Shown: one piece after another, positions 13,368 to 23,767 of the stretch
Layout of the letters: each line of letters begins with the position of its first letter
Position numbering within the stretch: position 1 is the stretch's first letter
Assembly (NCBI GenBank): GCA_012934845.2
Contig: WNNJ02002778.1
Span: forward strand, 1-64,000
DNA from: Pomphorhynchus laevis
Taxonomy: Eukaryota; Acanthocephala; Palaeacanthocephala; Echinorhynchida; Pomphorhynchidae
Reading direction: 5' to 3'
DNA: 64,000 bases
The notes under the pieces: generated by a model
The model's input: only the letters and a program-made list of their open reading frames with translations
Told to the model about the DNA's origin: nothing
The model's database searches: none
Translations under genes and position numbers: made by a program

Positions 13368-13794
13368 GTGCCTTTTTCTATTAAAACGTCATATTCTGTA
13401 TTTTAACATTAAAATGTCAATTGTACTTTTAATATCATTTTGTTAATGTAAGATTCTCAAAATCATTTATATAGCTAAGCAATGAGCAACGAATTTTACA
13501 TTTCAGCATTTTAATTTTTGAATTTAATGCAAAAAAGAGTTTTTTTAATATATTTGTTTCGGTACAGTAATTTTAACTATTTTTTTTGTCATTCAAAATT
13601 GAAAACTGCGAAGTCATTGAAATTTAAAGCAATTTAATTTAGAATAGTTCCCCACTTTTAATAAACATTCGTCAAGTATGCTTTAACTAAAGTTTCGGTT
13701 GTTATTGGTTTAATTTCAGATGTAGATATACTTTCTGTTTTAATAGTAATTGTTTATTGTGCAATTTATCTGTCCCAAAACATATCTCAATTTT

Positions 13795-14410
13795 ACACAA
13801 TGTTACTAAGTATTCCGTAGTGCCTCCAGCCTGCGACGATACGATTTCCTTGTCAATCAAACGTCTTGATCTAATTGAAATGCCTTTATCCACTCTGATA
13901 TATGATGTTCAAGTACAACAAATTGAGTTGATACAGACTTGTCAGAGAAATTATAATGTCATTAGAGCTAGGCTGAACATAGCCGCACCGTGCAGACGAC
14001 ACTCTTGCGAACGCATTCGAACTCCGGCGAGCTTTGGCTTCCCTACTTCAATTAGACGTCCGGATTTGACGAGTGGGCTGGTCAAATGTAGCAGACATTC
14101 ACACAATGAGTTCAAAGAGCGTATGATAGAAGCTAAACGTCAATAGTCAATCTCTGCCCAGAACAAAAAGCAAGTTCAAATCGATGCTGATACTAGATCC
14201 GAACTTAATATAGCTGAAAGCAATGTACAACTAAATATACTACAAGAAGTGATCTCCGGTGATAATACGTATGATGACGGCAGTATAGTTCTTAATCAAG
14301 CAGTAGTTGATGAATATTGCGAAATTGACAGTGATAGCGATAACGACTTGAATGTGGACATAAATGAGCGTCAATCAGGCGACGAAGATAATTTAGAAAC
14401 TTGTCAATGA
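13795..14410 (+). pseudogene. Unrecognised coding-like stretch with acidic C-terminus, fused to the broken array
   Basis: From the array breakpoint a single reading frame runs to a TGA at 14408-14410, interrupted once by an in-frame stop roughly halfway along. Base composition is clearly higher in GC than the flanks, and the frame has protein-like composition. The first half is rich in Arg, Cys and Ser (for example IRTPASFGFPTSIRRPD). The second half is acidic, ending with SDSDNDLNVD and GDEDNLETCQ. I do not recognise the family. It could be the 3' part of a host gene moved here by the rearrangement, or part of a transposon. The open frame also reads backwards across the breakpoint into array sequence (from 13757), which is probably chance. 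Confidence 0.4.
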
Positions 14411-14524
14411 TTTAAAATATGTTTCTTGTAAATTTTTTATTTTATAATATTTTTAATATTATAAAAAATATTATAAAAAGTAAAATGTTTTTTTAATATT
14501 ATAAAAAATATTATATTATATTTA
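14411..14524. repeat. AT-rich palindromic low-complexity stretch
   Basis: Repeated blocks of the type aatattataaaaaatatta that can fold back on themselves. No coding potential. Confidence 0.6.
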
Positions 14525-14738
14525 CGGCAACTTTTAAAGGATGCAAAACGCAATAATAATTTTTTCTATTTTTATACTTTTATTTAATTTTTCTAGTAAT
14601 TTTAATTATTATTTTTTATTTTATAATATTTTTTGTTATTTATTTTAATGGAAATATTATCGCTATTATTTTTTCGTTTCTAAACTATTTTGAATCCCCA
14701 TTTTTTATTGCGTTTTGCGTACCTTTCAAAAGTTGCCG
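14525..14738. mobile_element. MITE-like element with about 33-bp terminal inverted repeats
   Basis: The left end starts cggcaacttttaaagg and continues gcaaaacgcaataa. The right end is its near-perfect inverse (ttattgcgttttgcg, then aaaagttgccg). The interior is AT-rich and non-coding. No transposase is visible, so it would be non-autonomous. A relative in the opposite orientation lies at 18703. Confidence 0.7.
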
Positions 14739-14922
14739 AAATCGTGTCAAGAATGTTTTAAAATAAAAAAATAAATAAAGTATTTGTTATATCACCAAAA
14801 ATAAATGAATACATGAAAAATTCAAAACATTCAGTTCAGTTAGCAAACAAACAAAAAATCTCTCACCAATCTTCAGCGCCTTCCCAACTTTTATGGCCTC
14901 AAATCCAAGGGGATCTAAGACC

Positions 14923-16092
14923 CTAACCGATCCAACACGCCGCCTTCCGACTGAACCACCCGGCGTCTTTCACCCTCCGAAGAATCCAATCGGCACGGAC
15001 TATGCTGGGTAAACGAGAGACGAGGAGCTTAAGAAACCTTAGCCTTTGCTCTGGGGGACGTCCTCTCGAAAATAAGACTAACCCCGAGATAGCCCAGGTG
15101 CCCCAAAGGCGCACCTGGGTTTTCCCATTCAACGACAGATGTTAAGCCCGTTTTAGGGCCCACCTAGCTTTCTTCAGGATACGTTTAAGTCTATTCAGGT
15201 CAGCTTTCGCCGACCAGTTCACCGTAACGGTGAAACCCAGGTATTTTACTCGACTTGTAAAGGCGGCTAGTGGTTCAAAGGCAAATATGGAGGAGAGCGC
15301 AGAGAGTGCTAGTCTCTTGAGTTTTTTCTTTGTTGTAGGGGTGCCATGAAAGACGACAGCCTGCGATTTAGCGGAGTTTAACAAAAGATTAGATGGTGGG
15401 AACTGGTCTTTTAATCGTAAAAATAACCGGCTGATGTCAGAGACTACGTCTTCACACCTGTGTCCAGTAAACAGGGATGTGGTGCCATCAGCGTACACCA
15501 CTAGACGTTGTTCGCGTTTAAATGATTTAAATAGGTTAATTGAGGCAGCAAGGTACAAGATAGGAGAAAGTGGGGAACCTTGATGCACACCCTTAATAGG
15601 GTAGAACTGACGCGCATCAGGGTGGTCTTCATAGTAAAATCGCTTGGTATACAGCAGGATCTCCACCCTGTTCACAATTCTCGCAGGCAACCCGAGGGAC
15701 CTGAGAGAAGAGATCACAAAAGGAATGGATATGCGGTCAAATGCAGTAGAAAATTCAAGGAAAACAGCCACAACTAGACGATGGCTATAATCCCGACAAA
15801 ACTGCTCAACCTCACCAACTGCTGAATGAACCGAGCGACCTTTGACGAATCCATAAAAATCTGGAGGGATCAAATTATGCCTACTTAAATGGTCGCGGAT
15901 TTTACGCGCAAGCGCTTTTTCGTAAATCGACAAGAGGGCATTTCGAATCGAGATGGGTCGCAAATCTTTAGTGCATGAACAGGATTTTTTCTTAGGAATA
16001 AAAACACGCTTACTAATATTGGTGCCAGCTACATCGTATGGTGATGCTGAAAGCATTGTGACGGCCACCTCTCTTCTCTGATCAGCTGTCAA
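14923..16092 (-). pseudogene. LINE family A reverse transcriptase domain and C-terminal tail
   Basis: The 316-residue frame 16092-15142 shows RT motifs in order: GFVKGRSVHSAV, FLEFSTAFDRI, GVHQGSPLSPILY and VVYADG, then FTSRVKYLGFTV. The catalytic YADD is YADG here (Gly codon at 15484-15486), so this copy should be catalytically dead. After ARWALKRA a TAA interrupts the frame where copy B reads Gln, and the same frame continues as a conserved 69-residue tail to 14923. That tail recurs in the copy at 30656-30883, so it is probably true protein and not 3' UTR. Confidence 0.85.
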
Positions 16093-16785
16093 AAGTTGAC
16101 AGACCCAAGAAGAAAGTGGAGCGACGGATTTGGAAGTGCCCGGAAGTGGACCCCAGGAGTTAAGGATATCCGTAACAGATAGATTGGTTGAGGTGATTGA
16201 GTGGTTCCATAGTTGTGTAGTGCTAGTGACTCTTCCAAAACTTTATCCCGTCCTATATTACCTATCCAACCCAATGCCCTTTCCTTCCAACAAAAACATT
16301 TATCCTTCTTGAACATCTTCCAAAAAGAAGACTGAGAATGGTTAAGACGAGCAATACCCGCCCTATCCCTACCCAGCTGGAACCTATATCTAGTGCTCCA
16401 GTATTCATTCGAGAGCGTCTGTCTGGCGGAAGCAGAGAGATTAGGGAGGTTAACCAATTTTGCTAGTCCTTGAGTTTTGTCGGAGTGGGATTGTATAAGC
16501 GACCTCTATAGGTAGTCGATAGAATCGCGGTAGCTTGCGAAGAGAGGTAGGTATCAAATTCGGTAAGACTCTCATTTCCTATTGGGAGAAAAAGTCGGAG
16601 AGCCGCCTGGAAGAGAGCCACTCTGATTGGATCAAAGTGAAACCTCCTTCGAAGCAACGTATCCTCCTCAATTCTCCAACGAAGTAGGTCATGAGAGGTG
16701 GACAGTTGTTGGCGCAACTGCTCCGTACAGAGGGGTTTTAACAATCACTCGAGTGAAGCAGTAAAATGTCGAGGATTGAATTTGT

Positions 16786-17310
16786 TTATGTGCAATGAAA
16801 GGTAGGGGTCGGTGGTTTGTGAATAAGATAAGCGTTCCTAGCTCTGCGAATTTCTGCGTTGATCCAACGACCAGTTCTTTCGTTGAAGTCCCCAAGTATC
16901 ACGTCATAGCCGCTGTCAATAATACTATCCAGAAGGTCCTTGTGAATCTCCCCTGGACGGATGTAGACATTGACTAGACTGAGGCGTTTACCGTTCTTAC
17001 AGAGTGAAACTACTAGACAAGACATGGCTGGACACGAGTAATTTAATAAGAGGGAGGACCTTAATGAGCATTTAACTAAGATCAAAAGTCCTTGAGATGA
17101 AGAGGAGTGAGGTGGGGTTATGTACGGAGTATAGGTGGAACAAATATGCTTTGGGATAAATCGAGTAATGTCCTGGGGCAGACGGATAGACCACGTCTCC
17201 TGAAGGAGTATAACATCTGCGTCTCTACCGGATAGAAGTCTAAAAGCAGAATCACCTCCCGAATTCCACTGAAGGATATTCAGTAAAAAAGGCCCACGAG
17301 TACTCTGCAT
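16786..17310 (-). pseudogene. LINE family A APE-type endonuclease domain of ORF2
   Basis: A 174-residue frame starting LLNILQWNSGG, with the catalytic-type motifs LLQETW (Glu) and VILGDFNERTGRW (Asp-Asn). This is the N-terminal half of an apurinic-endonuclease-like nuclease that nicks target DNA for reverse transcription. It runs out before the SDH motif, and the frame shifts into the linker pieces that follow on the minus strand (16744-16463, 16457-16089). Confidence 0.8.
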
Positions 17311-17437
17311 TGTGATGGATTAGTTAGATAGGGGGATTACCTACCTAGACAGAACTATGTGCATAAGGGCGCCCTTCCCACCACTAGCCCCATCCAGGGT
17401 AGGTACTTGCCCCAGGACAAAATCTTCATTTCCCCTC

Positions 17438-18597
17438 TTAGCCTTCAAAAGTTTTCCAATCTTGATTGGGGGACTGGATGGGCTGAGCCCCCTCTTTTTT
17501 CGAAGCTGGCGTAACTGATGAGGACGGTAATACTGGATTCGGATTTATAGCCTCGATTGTTAAAAGTATGAAGCTCTCAAGCCTCTTACGCGAGGAATCA
17601 ATTTTCTTGTCTACCATAAGTGATATTTTCGAATCACTTATCCTCTGAGCAACGGAAACAGTAGAAAATGAAGCAGCCGATTTGTATTTTGATGGCTTAA
17701 TAAAAGCTTTTTTGTAGGCTTTGAACGTAGGGCAGGCCCTGCGCCAGGCCGGATGGCTCCCGCCACAGTTGGTGCAGGACAGAGGGGCCTTGCAGGAGTC
17801 GGTAGAATTAATCGCAAGGCAGGACGAAGAGCCACACATCCCACATGTGGCCTTTTGCAGCTGGACGCCCAGTGTCCCCATTTGTGACATCAGCTGCAGT
17901 GGGGGTATGTGTACTCATCAATATCGAAGATAGTAAAGTTCAGATTGAATCCCATAAAAGGGTTTGAACCGGCTTTGGACAAGAGCTGCGCACGATCAAT
18001 GTGTGCGGAACAGAACCCTACCTGGATAGGGTTGCCATCCCTACCCACGATCTGGCGCAGATTGAAAATCCCAAATTGATTTGTCAAAGCTTTTTTGTCA
18101 TCCTCATCCAATGAGACGGACAAATTATTAATTTTAAGGGAGGCATTTATCGGTTTGCAAATAAGTTCTTGATCCGAGTGAAGTTTGTTAAAATAATCTA
18201 TGTAAGCATTCAAGATGTCAGCTGAGATAAGATATGTCTTCAATTCACCGGCAAATATTTTTACATTGTTAAAAAGTATTCAATTACTGTAATTATCTAC
18301 AAAACCTCGGAGGAAAGTGTTATATAATCTTTCCTTTTCAATTGGTTTATTAACTTTAATAATCACAAGGTTATTCATTTTCGGGATGGGGGATAGTACC
18401 TCCCCATCATTTGAAGAAAATAAATGATCACTAACCTTAGACCGCATAGATATAATCGAAGAGTTAAGATCACTTACGTTACATTTAGCATGAGAATCTG
18501 AGCAGGAACAAAAAGCCTTTGATGGCTCCGACACAAAATTCGGGTGATCGTTGTTGTGCATTTGATGTTTTAAAATGCTATTACAATTTTTTTTCAC
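17438..18597 (-). pseudogene. LINE family A ORF1 (zinc-knuckle, RNA-binding), broken into frames
   Basis: Three consecutive minus-strand pieces, 18597-18280, 18243-17890 and 17890-17438, make up an ORF1-like protein. The first contains MNNLVIIKVNKPI, which is matched in copy B by KNLVIITLKQPI. The last carries Cys/His knuckles: CGMC and CxxC-GGSHPAWRRAC, the layout CX2CX3HX6C found in Jockey/I/R1-type ORF1 proteins. Known role: binds the element RNA and chaperones target-primed reverse transcription. Frame changes between the pieces show that it is no longer a single ORF. Confidence 0.7.
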
Positions 18598-18702
18598 AAT
18601 GTAAATGTTTTGAAACGATTGATGCCATTTTCTTTGAGCAGATGCTGCTGTTATTAGCGATAATTAGCTGCTTTCAGTGTTGTTTGATATTTTACACGAT
18701 TT

Positions 18703-19050
18703 CGGCAACTTTTAAATCTACACAAAACGCAATAAAAAAGTATGATTCAAAATAGTTTAGAAACAAAGCAAAAATAGTAAAGAAAGTAAAAAATAACAAA
18801 AAGGAAGTAAAAATAACAAAGGAAGTTTTCAAGTAAAAACTTCCTTGATTACAAACTACTTACAATTGCTGAAGATGATGGCATCAAAATTTTAAATTCA
18901 ATAAATTTTGCGTTGGTTTTTGCCATCTTTCTTCAAATTTAAACAATATTTTTATTCAAAATAATTTAAAAAAATTATAAAAATACAAAAATAATAATAT
19001 AAACTACTAGAAAATTAAATAATGTATAAAAATAAAAAAGAAAGTATTAT
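18703..19050. mobile_element. Second MITE-like element, inverted relative to the one at 14525
   Basis: Begins cggcaacttttaaat and continues with aaaacgcaataaaaaa, gattcaaaatagtttagaaac and, farther on, tactagaaaattaaat, in the order expected for the reverse complement of 14525-14738. About 180 bp in the middle is extra, and the far terminal repeat is not seen. The inward-facing ends of the two elements share a further nine bases (acacgattt), so they form an inverted repeat around LINE A1. Confidence 0.6.
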
Positions 19051-19689
19051 TTAAACAAAAGAATCGTTTACAACATCTTTACAAAATATTCAACGTTACG
19101 ACATGTTTATTATTCGGCATAATAATATTGGTTTTTGTAAATATAATCAGCCTCAAGAATTTTTCTATGTAAGCAATCGGTTTCTTTTGCTAATCAACAG
19201 TATTATTTCAGTCAATATTGTGATCTAAATTTAAACTATGGTCTACAATTGCGCTATTTAGGCCATTTTTGAGAATGTATTCATGTTGTTTTAATCTAGT
19301 CTCGAATGTTGGGGCCTGTTTGACTGATAACTGCAAATCGCTTACTTTGCATAATCTAAGCAATCGTGTCTAAGCACAAAAGTATGATTATTCTCTATAA
19401 ATTGAATTATCTAATAAATTAATAGATGACCTCTGAATAAATAATTAAAATGACGAAAAGTACTTTTGCGACCGACGACTGACTGGGTAACAACAAATTG
19501 TGCGTGTGAAATTGGTATCCACAATCCGTAATAGAAAGACAGTTAAACATTGTATGATCTTTATCATAAATCATCGGTACATTATGATCAAATCAGCTAA
19601 CTGAGTCTACGTATTTAATATAATTATAAAATAAATAAAACATAATAATGCTAAATCAAAGTTTAATAATTAAATAATGAAATTAATAA

Positions 19690-19935
19690 TTGTTTTTAGA
19701 TTTTCTATAATTTAAATCAAGTTAAAATATAAAAAATTGAAATTTAAAATAAACGTCATTTTTATGAATTGACTAATAAATAACAGATGTTGTATATGAA
19801 TAAGTATTAAAGGTCATTAGGAGGAACTCCTATGCTATCAGCTTTCGACCCCTAATTCCTCGACCCAACATAGCAGCTGGGTCAAATACGTGCTAAGGAC
19901 GTATTTCCTCTGATTAAATTTGATTATATAGTATC
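19690..19935. repeat. Pseudo-LTR-like repeat of the Naiad/Penelope group
   Basis: Carries the box order shared by all copies in the window: attgactaataaataacag, ggtcattaggaggaact, tatgctatcag, cccaacatagcagc, caaatacgtgc and gacgtatttcctc. It precedes RT pieces of the permuted Penelope-like element. Further copies lie at 36905, 37610, 41325 and 41815. Confidence 0.6.
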
Positions 19936-19969
19936 TTATTCTAATACAAAGTATATTATTTATTATCCA

Positions 19970-20430
19970 TAAAAATTCTCCGCTAATGATTTTAAATTTA
20001 TTTTTAATATTATTGTGTGGATTTATATATTTTTCTATTATTGTTTGATTGTATTTTTATAGTAACCTAGTTTAAAATATGCATCTATTAAATTATTAAA
20101 TGATTTTGAAGAAAGCCAATATCATTACATATTGTTGCAATTCTTAAAATTTCATTATTTAATGTATTATATTTTATATTATATGGTATGCATGAATGCT
20201 CATGCAAAAATATGTTTCTTGTAAATTTAAATATGTCATCTTTACAATGTAAATTAAAAGTAGTTTTAATTGATGTTAATTTAATGCTCATATCAAGAAA
20301 TATACTTTCTTTATCATTAATATTGGTTTTATTAAGAATGAGGCTACCTGGATAAATTTGTTCTCTTGTTGATATTGCTTTTCAATATCATCTTAGTGTC
20401 TTATTGTCTTCACAATATTGTCTTATTTAA
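19970..20430 (-). mobile_element. Penelope-like RT C-terminal fragment (first piece)
   Basis: The minus strand encodes the last part of a Penelope-type RT: LTSIKTTFNLHCKDDIFKF, then HEHSCIPYNIKYN, then ILRIATICNDIGFLQNHL. This corresponds to the conserved end (T-x-YDKRDDF, NIP, RYARIC) of the family. It closely matches the piece at 37213-37470. Confidence 0.75.
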
Positions 20431-20475
20431 TCAAGTTAAAATAAAAAATTGAAATTTAAAATAAAAGTCATTTTT

Positions 20476-20650
20476 GACCTAAGATGCAATGCGGCGCATG
20501 TCCAGAGCGCATTTATACACAGCGTGATGCAGGTCGGAGAAGAATACAGTTTGGATCCTACACTTTTTCCTGGCTATTCAGAGGCATTAGCCACCCTTAG
20601 AACCACAGTGGGATCTCACTTCATACCGTCTACGAAGGGCAGTATGTATC
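20476..20650. other. GC-richer segment of unknown origin inside Penelope remains
   Basis: About 175 bp with roughly balanced base composition in surroundings that are far richer in A and T. It starts right after a truncated pseudo-LTR end (aaaataaaagtcattttt) and stops where RT sequence resumes. A short frame crosses it on the plus strand (20449-20655), but I recognise no domain. It has no terminal repeats and no match elsewhere in the window. Confidence 0.5.
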
Positions 20651-21590
20651 TATAAAATTATTTAAATGATTTTGAAGAAAGCCAATATCGTTACAAATTG
20701 TGACAATTCTTAAAATTTCATTATCTAATGTATTATATTTTATATTATATGGTATGCATAAATGCTCATGCATAAATATGTTTTTTGTAAATTTAAATAT
20801 GTCGTCTTTACGATATAAATTAAAAGTAGTTTTAATTGATGTTAATTTAATGTTCATATTTAGATATCTTCCTTATTTGTCATTAATATTGGTTTTATTA
20901 AGAATAAACTACCTGAATAAATTTGTTCGCTTATTGAATAAAAATTGCTAGAATTAAATACACATATATCATAAATATATCGAAACATATATTTCATATC
21001 TTTATATAACTTGGATTTTTTTAAACAGTTATGAACAAATTCATATTTAATAAAGCTTAAAAATAAGTCAGCTATAATTGGGCTACTTTATCTCCCATTG
21101 GATCACTTATTATTTGTCTAAATATAGATGCCCCTATCTTTAAATAATTTTGATTTATTAAAATATTTAAGGATTCTAATAATTCAATTTTATCCATATA
21201 TTTATATTTACTCGATGATTTTATTTTTGCTAGATATGCGTTATAGTTATTATAACATATGTATGTATTTTTCCATATATATAAGACTAATTAATTTTTT
21301 CAACGTTTCTTTAATATCTGCTGAATCTAAATTTGTATAAAGCGTACTGAAATCGTACGTATTTATATTTTGAAAATTTATTCCTTTTGTCTGTTCTAAA
21401 AATTCTTTTGTAGAATTAATACTGAAATAGTGTTTTATACCAGTATTAATTTCGATTACCTTGCAATATTTTTTGAAGTGTGCTTTAATTACTTTAAGTA
21501 TTTTATTCATATAGACAGAATGTTCTTAAAGGCACTACATATGAACCTAGATTTATTGTTTTTTTTATTTAACTTTAGATTCCAAAGAAT
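20640..21590 (-). mobile_element. Naiad-type Penelope-like element, copy N1 (RT part)
   Basis: The minus strand shows the RT from the fingers to its end. MNKILKVIKAHF is followed by NINTYDFSTLYTNL (motif A), then an IIsDPMGDKVAQL block, then the C-terminal LTSIKTTFNLYRKDDIFKF and HEHLCIPYNIKYN blocks. The coding sequence is broken in several places, and the endonuclease half is absent. It abuts the next copy head to tail near 21590, the kind of tandem arrangement Penelope-like elements are known for. Confidence 0.75.
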
Positions 21591-23360
21591 GTTCATGAAT
21601 GTTCATGAATGCTCATGCAATAACATGAATATTATGAAATTAAAATATCTTTACGATGTAAATTAAAAGTACTTTTAATTGATATTAATTTGATGTTTAT
21701 ATCAACATAAATACCTACTTGATCATTAATGTTGGTTTTATTAAGAATAAAAGTACCTGAATAAATTTGTTCGCATATTGAATAAAAATTATTAGAGTTA
21801 AATACACATATCATCAATATATCGAAACATATATTTCACATCTCTATATAATTTAGATTTATTTTTTACACATTCATGAACAAATTTATATTCTATAAAG
21901 CTTAAAATTAAGTCAGCTATAATTGGGTACTAAAATCGTACGAATTGATATTTTGAATTTTTTTTTGCGTATTCTAAAAATTCTTTTGTAGACTTAATAC
22001 TGAAATAGTGTTTTATACCAGTATTAATTTCGATTACCTTACAATATTTTTTGAAGTGTGCTTTAATTACTTCAAGTATTTTATTCATATAGACAGAATG
22101 TGGTTTTAATGTACATTTAAACGCACTACATATGAACCTAGGTTTTATTGGATTTTTATGTAATTTTGGATTCCAATATAATATAGGTATAGTTTTATTA
22201 TCTACTTCTACCTTTATAGCCTTTTTATCCATTATAGAAGAGTTACTTGTAATAACTTTTTCTTAACTTAAATCACTACATTCATATGTTGTGTTTAAAT
22301 TTAAATAATTATAATTGATTTCTTTCATCAGTATATCATAATAAAGCTTTTTGCATATGAAGACAAAGTTATTACTAGCATTATCAATAGTTGCTATTAT
22401 ATAGTTATCCTTTAATTTAGTAAGTTCTGCATACATATCTTTATTAATTTGATCCTTCATTTTATAATTGTTTGTTATTTTCATTTTATTTTTAATTTTA
22501 TCTAATATATAAGTTTTCCAAATGTTTATCTTTAATGCATTTAAGCTTTCACTATTAATCAGCTTACTAAAGTAATCATTTAAGTTATTATATAACGAAC
22601 TGTAAATTTTATTTTTGTCGTTGTTATTATTTAATCTATATTTATACCCTTTTGATAGCATTTCCCTAACTTCACCATTTTAAATTAATTTTTGATTATG
22701 AGTCCATATATGTTCATTTATTTTATCAAAATTAAGACTTTTGCAATCGCATTCAGTTTCTATAATGTTTCTAATATTATCGTTACATATTGATTTCAAT
22801 TCTTTATATTATGTATTATCCTACTTCTGTCAATTCCTTGTACCACGTCATTCAATCCTAATGGGTACATGGAATTAAGCGTTTTAATCCAAAAATCTTC
22901 TTTTTCTAATAGTTTTAGATTTAATATTGGTATGTTTTCTTCGATAATATGTTCTAAAATAAATAATTTATAGTTTTTAATATCATGTCCTATTAATCTC
23001 ATATGTTTATGAAATATAGTTTGACTATTATGCTGTATATTATATATGTGTTGCCTAAACCTAGTTTTTAACATTTGATATGTTTTTCCTATATATTACA
23101 ATCCACATGTACATTGTATTATATACGGTACTGTTTGCGGTATTGCAGTTACAATTATTATTAATATTTAATGAAAAACATTTGTTTGTCGTATTACTTA
23201 CAATACAATTATTATTTATAACATCACAAACTATACATTTTTTTCTGTTACATTTAACAATTTATTCTGTTACATTTATTTTTGCTGCATTTGCACAATT
23301 TATTTTAAATGCAATTTCATATCACCCTGTTAATCATGAAGCTGTTAGATAAGTCACAAT
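21590..23360 (-). mobile_element. Naiad-type Penelope-like element, copy N2 with N-terminal GIY-YIG endonuclease
   Basis: Reading the minus strand 5' to 3': a Cys cluster CNRKKCIVC (about 23250), a GIY-YIG region with YIGKTYQMLKTRFRQHI, HMRLIGH and EKEDFWIKTLN ending PLGLN (23110-22850), a CDC motif (22743-22751), a linker (22661-22263), then RT with LYWNPKLHKNPIKPRFICS (22160-22100) and RYIDD (about 21810). Endonuclease before RT, joined by a CxC motif, is the permuted order described for Naiad and Chlamys Penelope-like elements, whereas canonical ones have the endonuclease at the C-terminus. The Cys pair and the two His residues fit the CCHH signature of these nucleases. The copy is broken and lacks part of the RT. 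Confidence 0.8.
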
Positions 23361-23767
23361 ATAAAAATAATGTTGTCCTTTATTAATTCGGTTACAGTCG
23401 TGTACGTTTATTTATTTGTTATATTTTAAAATAATAAATTGTAAGATTTAATTTAATTAGAATGCTTTAAATGAATTTATCGACAGATATAATGATTACA
23501 AATACATCTTATTTGATATAATATCAAAATTAGTTTTTAGTCGATTGTTATTAGCTTGGAAGTTTGATGGACTCATTGTCTTTACCGCAACACTATCAAT
23601 TAAGCAATTAAATTTGGAAAATGCGTCATTGATAAAAACTACATATGTAAAAATAACAAACCTTTTTATTGAATTTAGAAAGTTTAAAAAAATTAACAAA
23701 ATTGGGCCATATAAAATCTGAACGGATATGTTTGATCGTAAAAAATAGAATACGATTTTTATATTAT

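Larger units (their letters stand above)
1..13794. repeat. Head-to-tail array of a 6.28-kb unit carrying a ZC3H14/Nab2-like gene
   Basis: The sequence from position 1 recurs almost base for base at 6284 and again at 12568, so the period is about 6,284 bp. Copies 1 and 2 are whole in length; copy 3 stops abruptly at about 13794, where the match ends and unrelated sequence begins. Differences are scattered single substitutions and one-base indels plus a few short clusters, for example near 4240/10520. The identity is so high that the duplication must be recent or kept uniform by gene conversion. Because the window opens inside a unit, the phase of position 1 is arbitrary. A collapsed or mis-joined assembly is an alternative, but the copies differ at coding sites and are therefore not the same molecule read twice. 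Confidence 0.95.
14760..18690 (-). mobile_element. Non-LTR retrotransposon (LINE family A, Jockey/I/R1-like), near full length, copy A1
   Basis: On the minus strand, in order: ORF1 with zinc knuckles (about 18597-17438), an APE-type endonuclease (17310-16786), a linker, a reverse transcriptase (16092-15142) and a conserved C-terminal tail (to about 14923). There is no RNase H domain. Outer borders are approximate, since no clear poly(A) or target-site duplication is visible. At least four relatives lie in the window: 31985-35710, 48290-50290, 30020-30890 and 52680-52960. The exact clade cannot be settled by eye. Confidence 0.85.

Noticed and set aside
14890-15000. tRNA-like 3' end of LINE family A (A-box-like tggttcagtcgg, B-box-like ggctcaaatcc in copy A2)
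   Set aside because: The A-box match falls on codons for a conserved W-F/L-S-R in the protein tail, only one copy has a fair B box, and no cloverleaf folds by eye.
23080-23130. Selenocysteine recoding in the Naiad endonuclease
   Set aside because: Known for some spider and clam Naiads, but the interruption seen here is not a UGA, and no selenocysteine insertion element could be identified.
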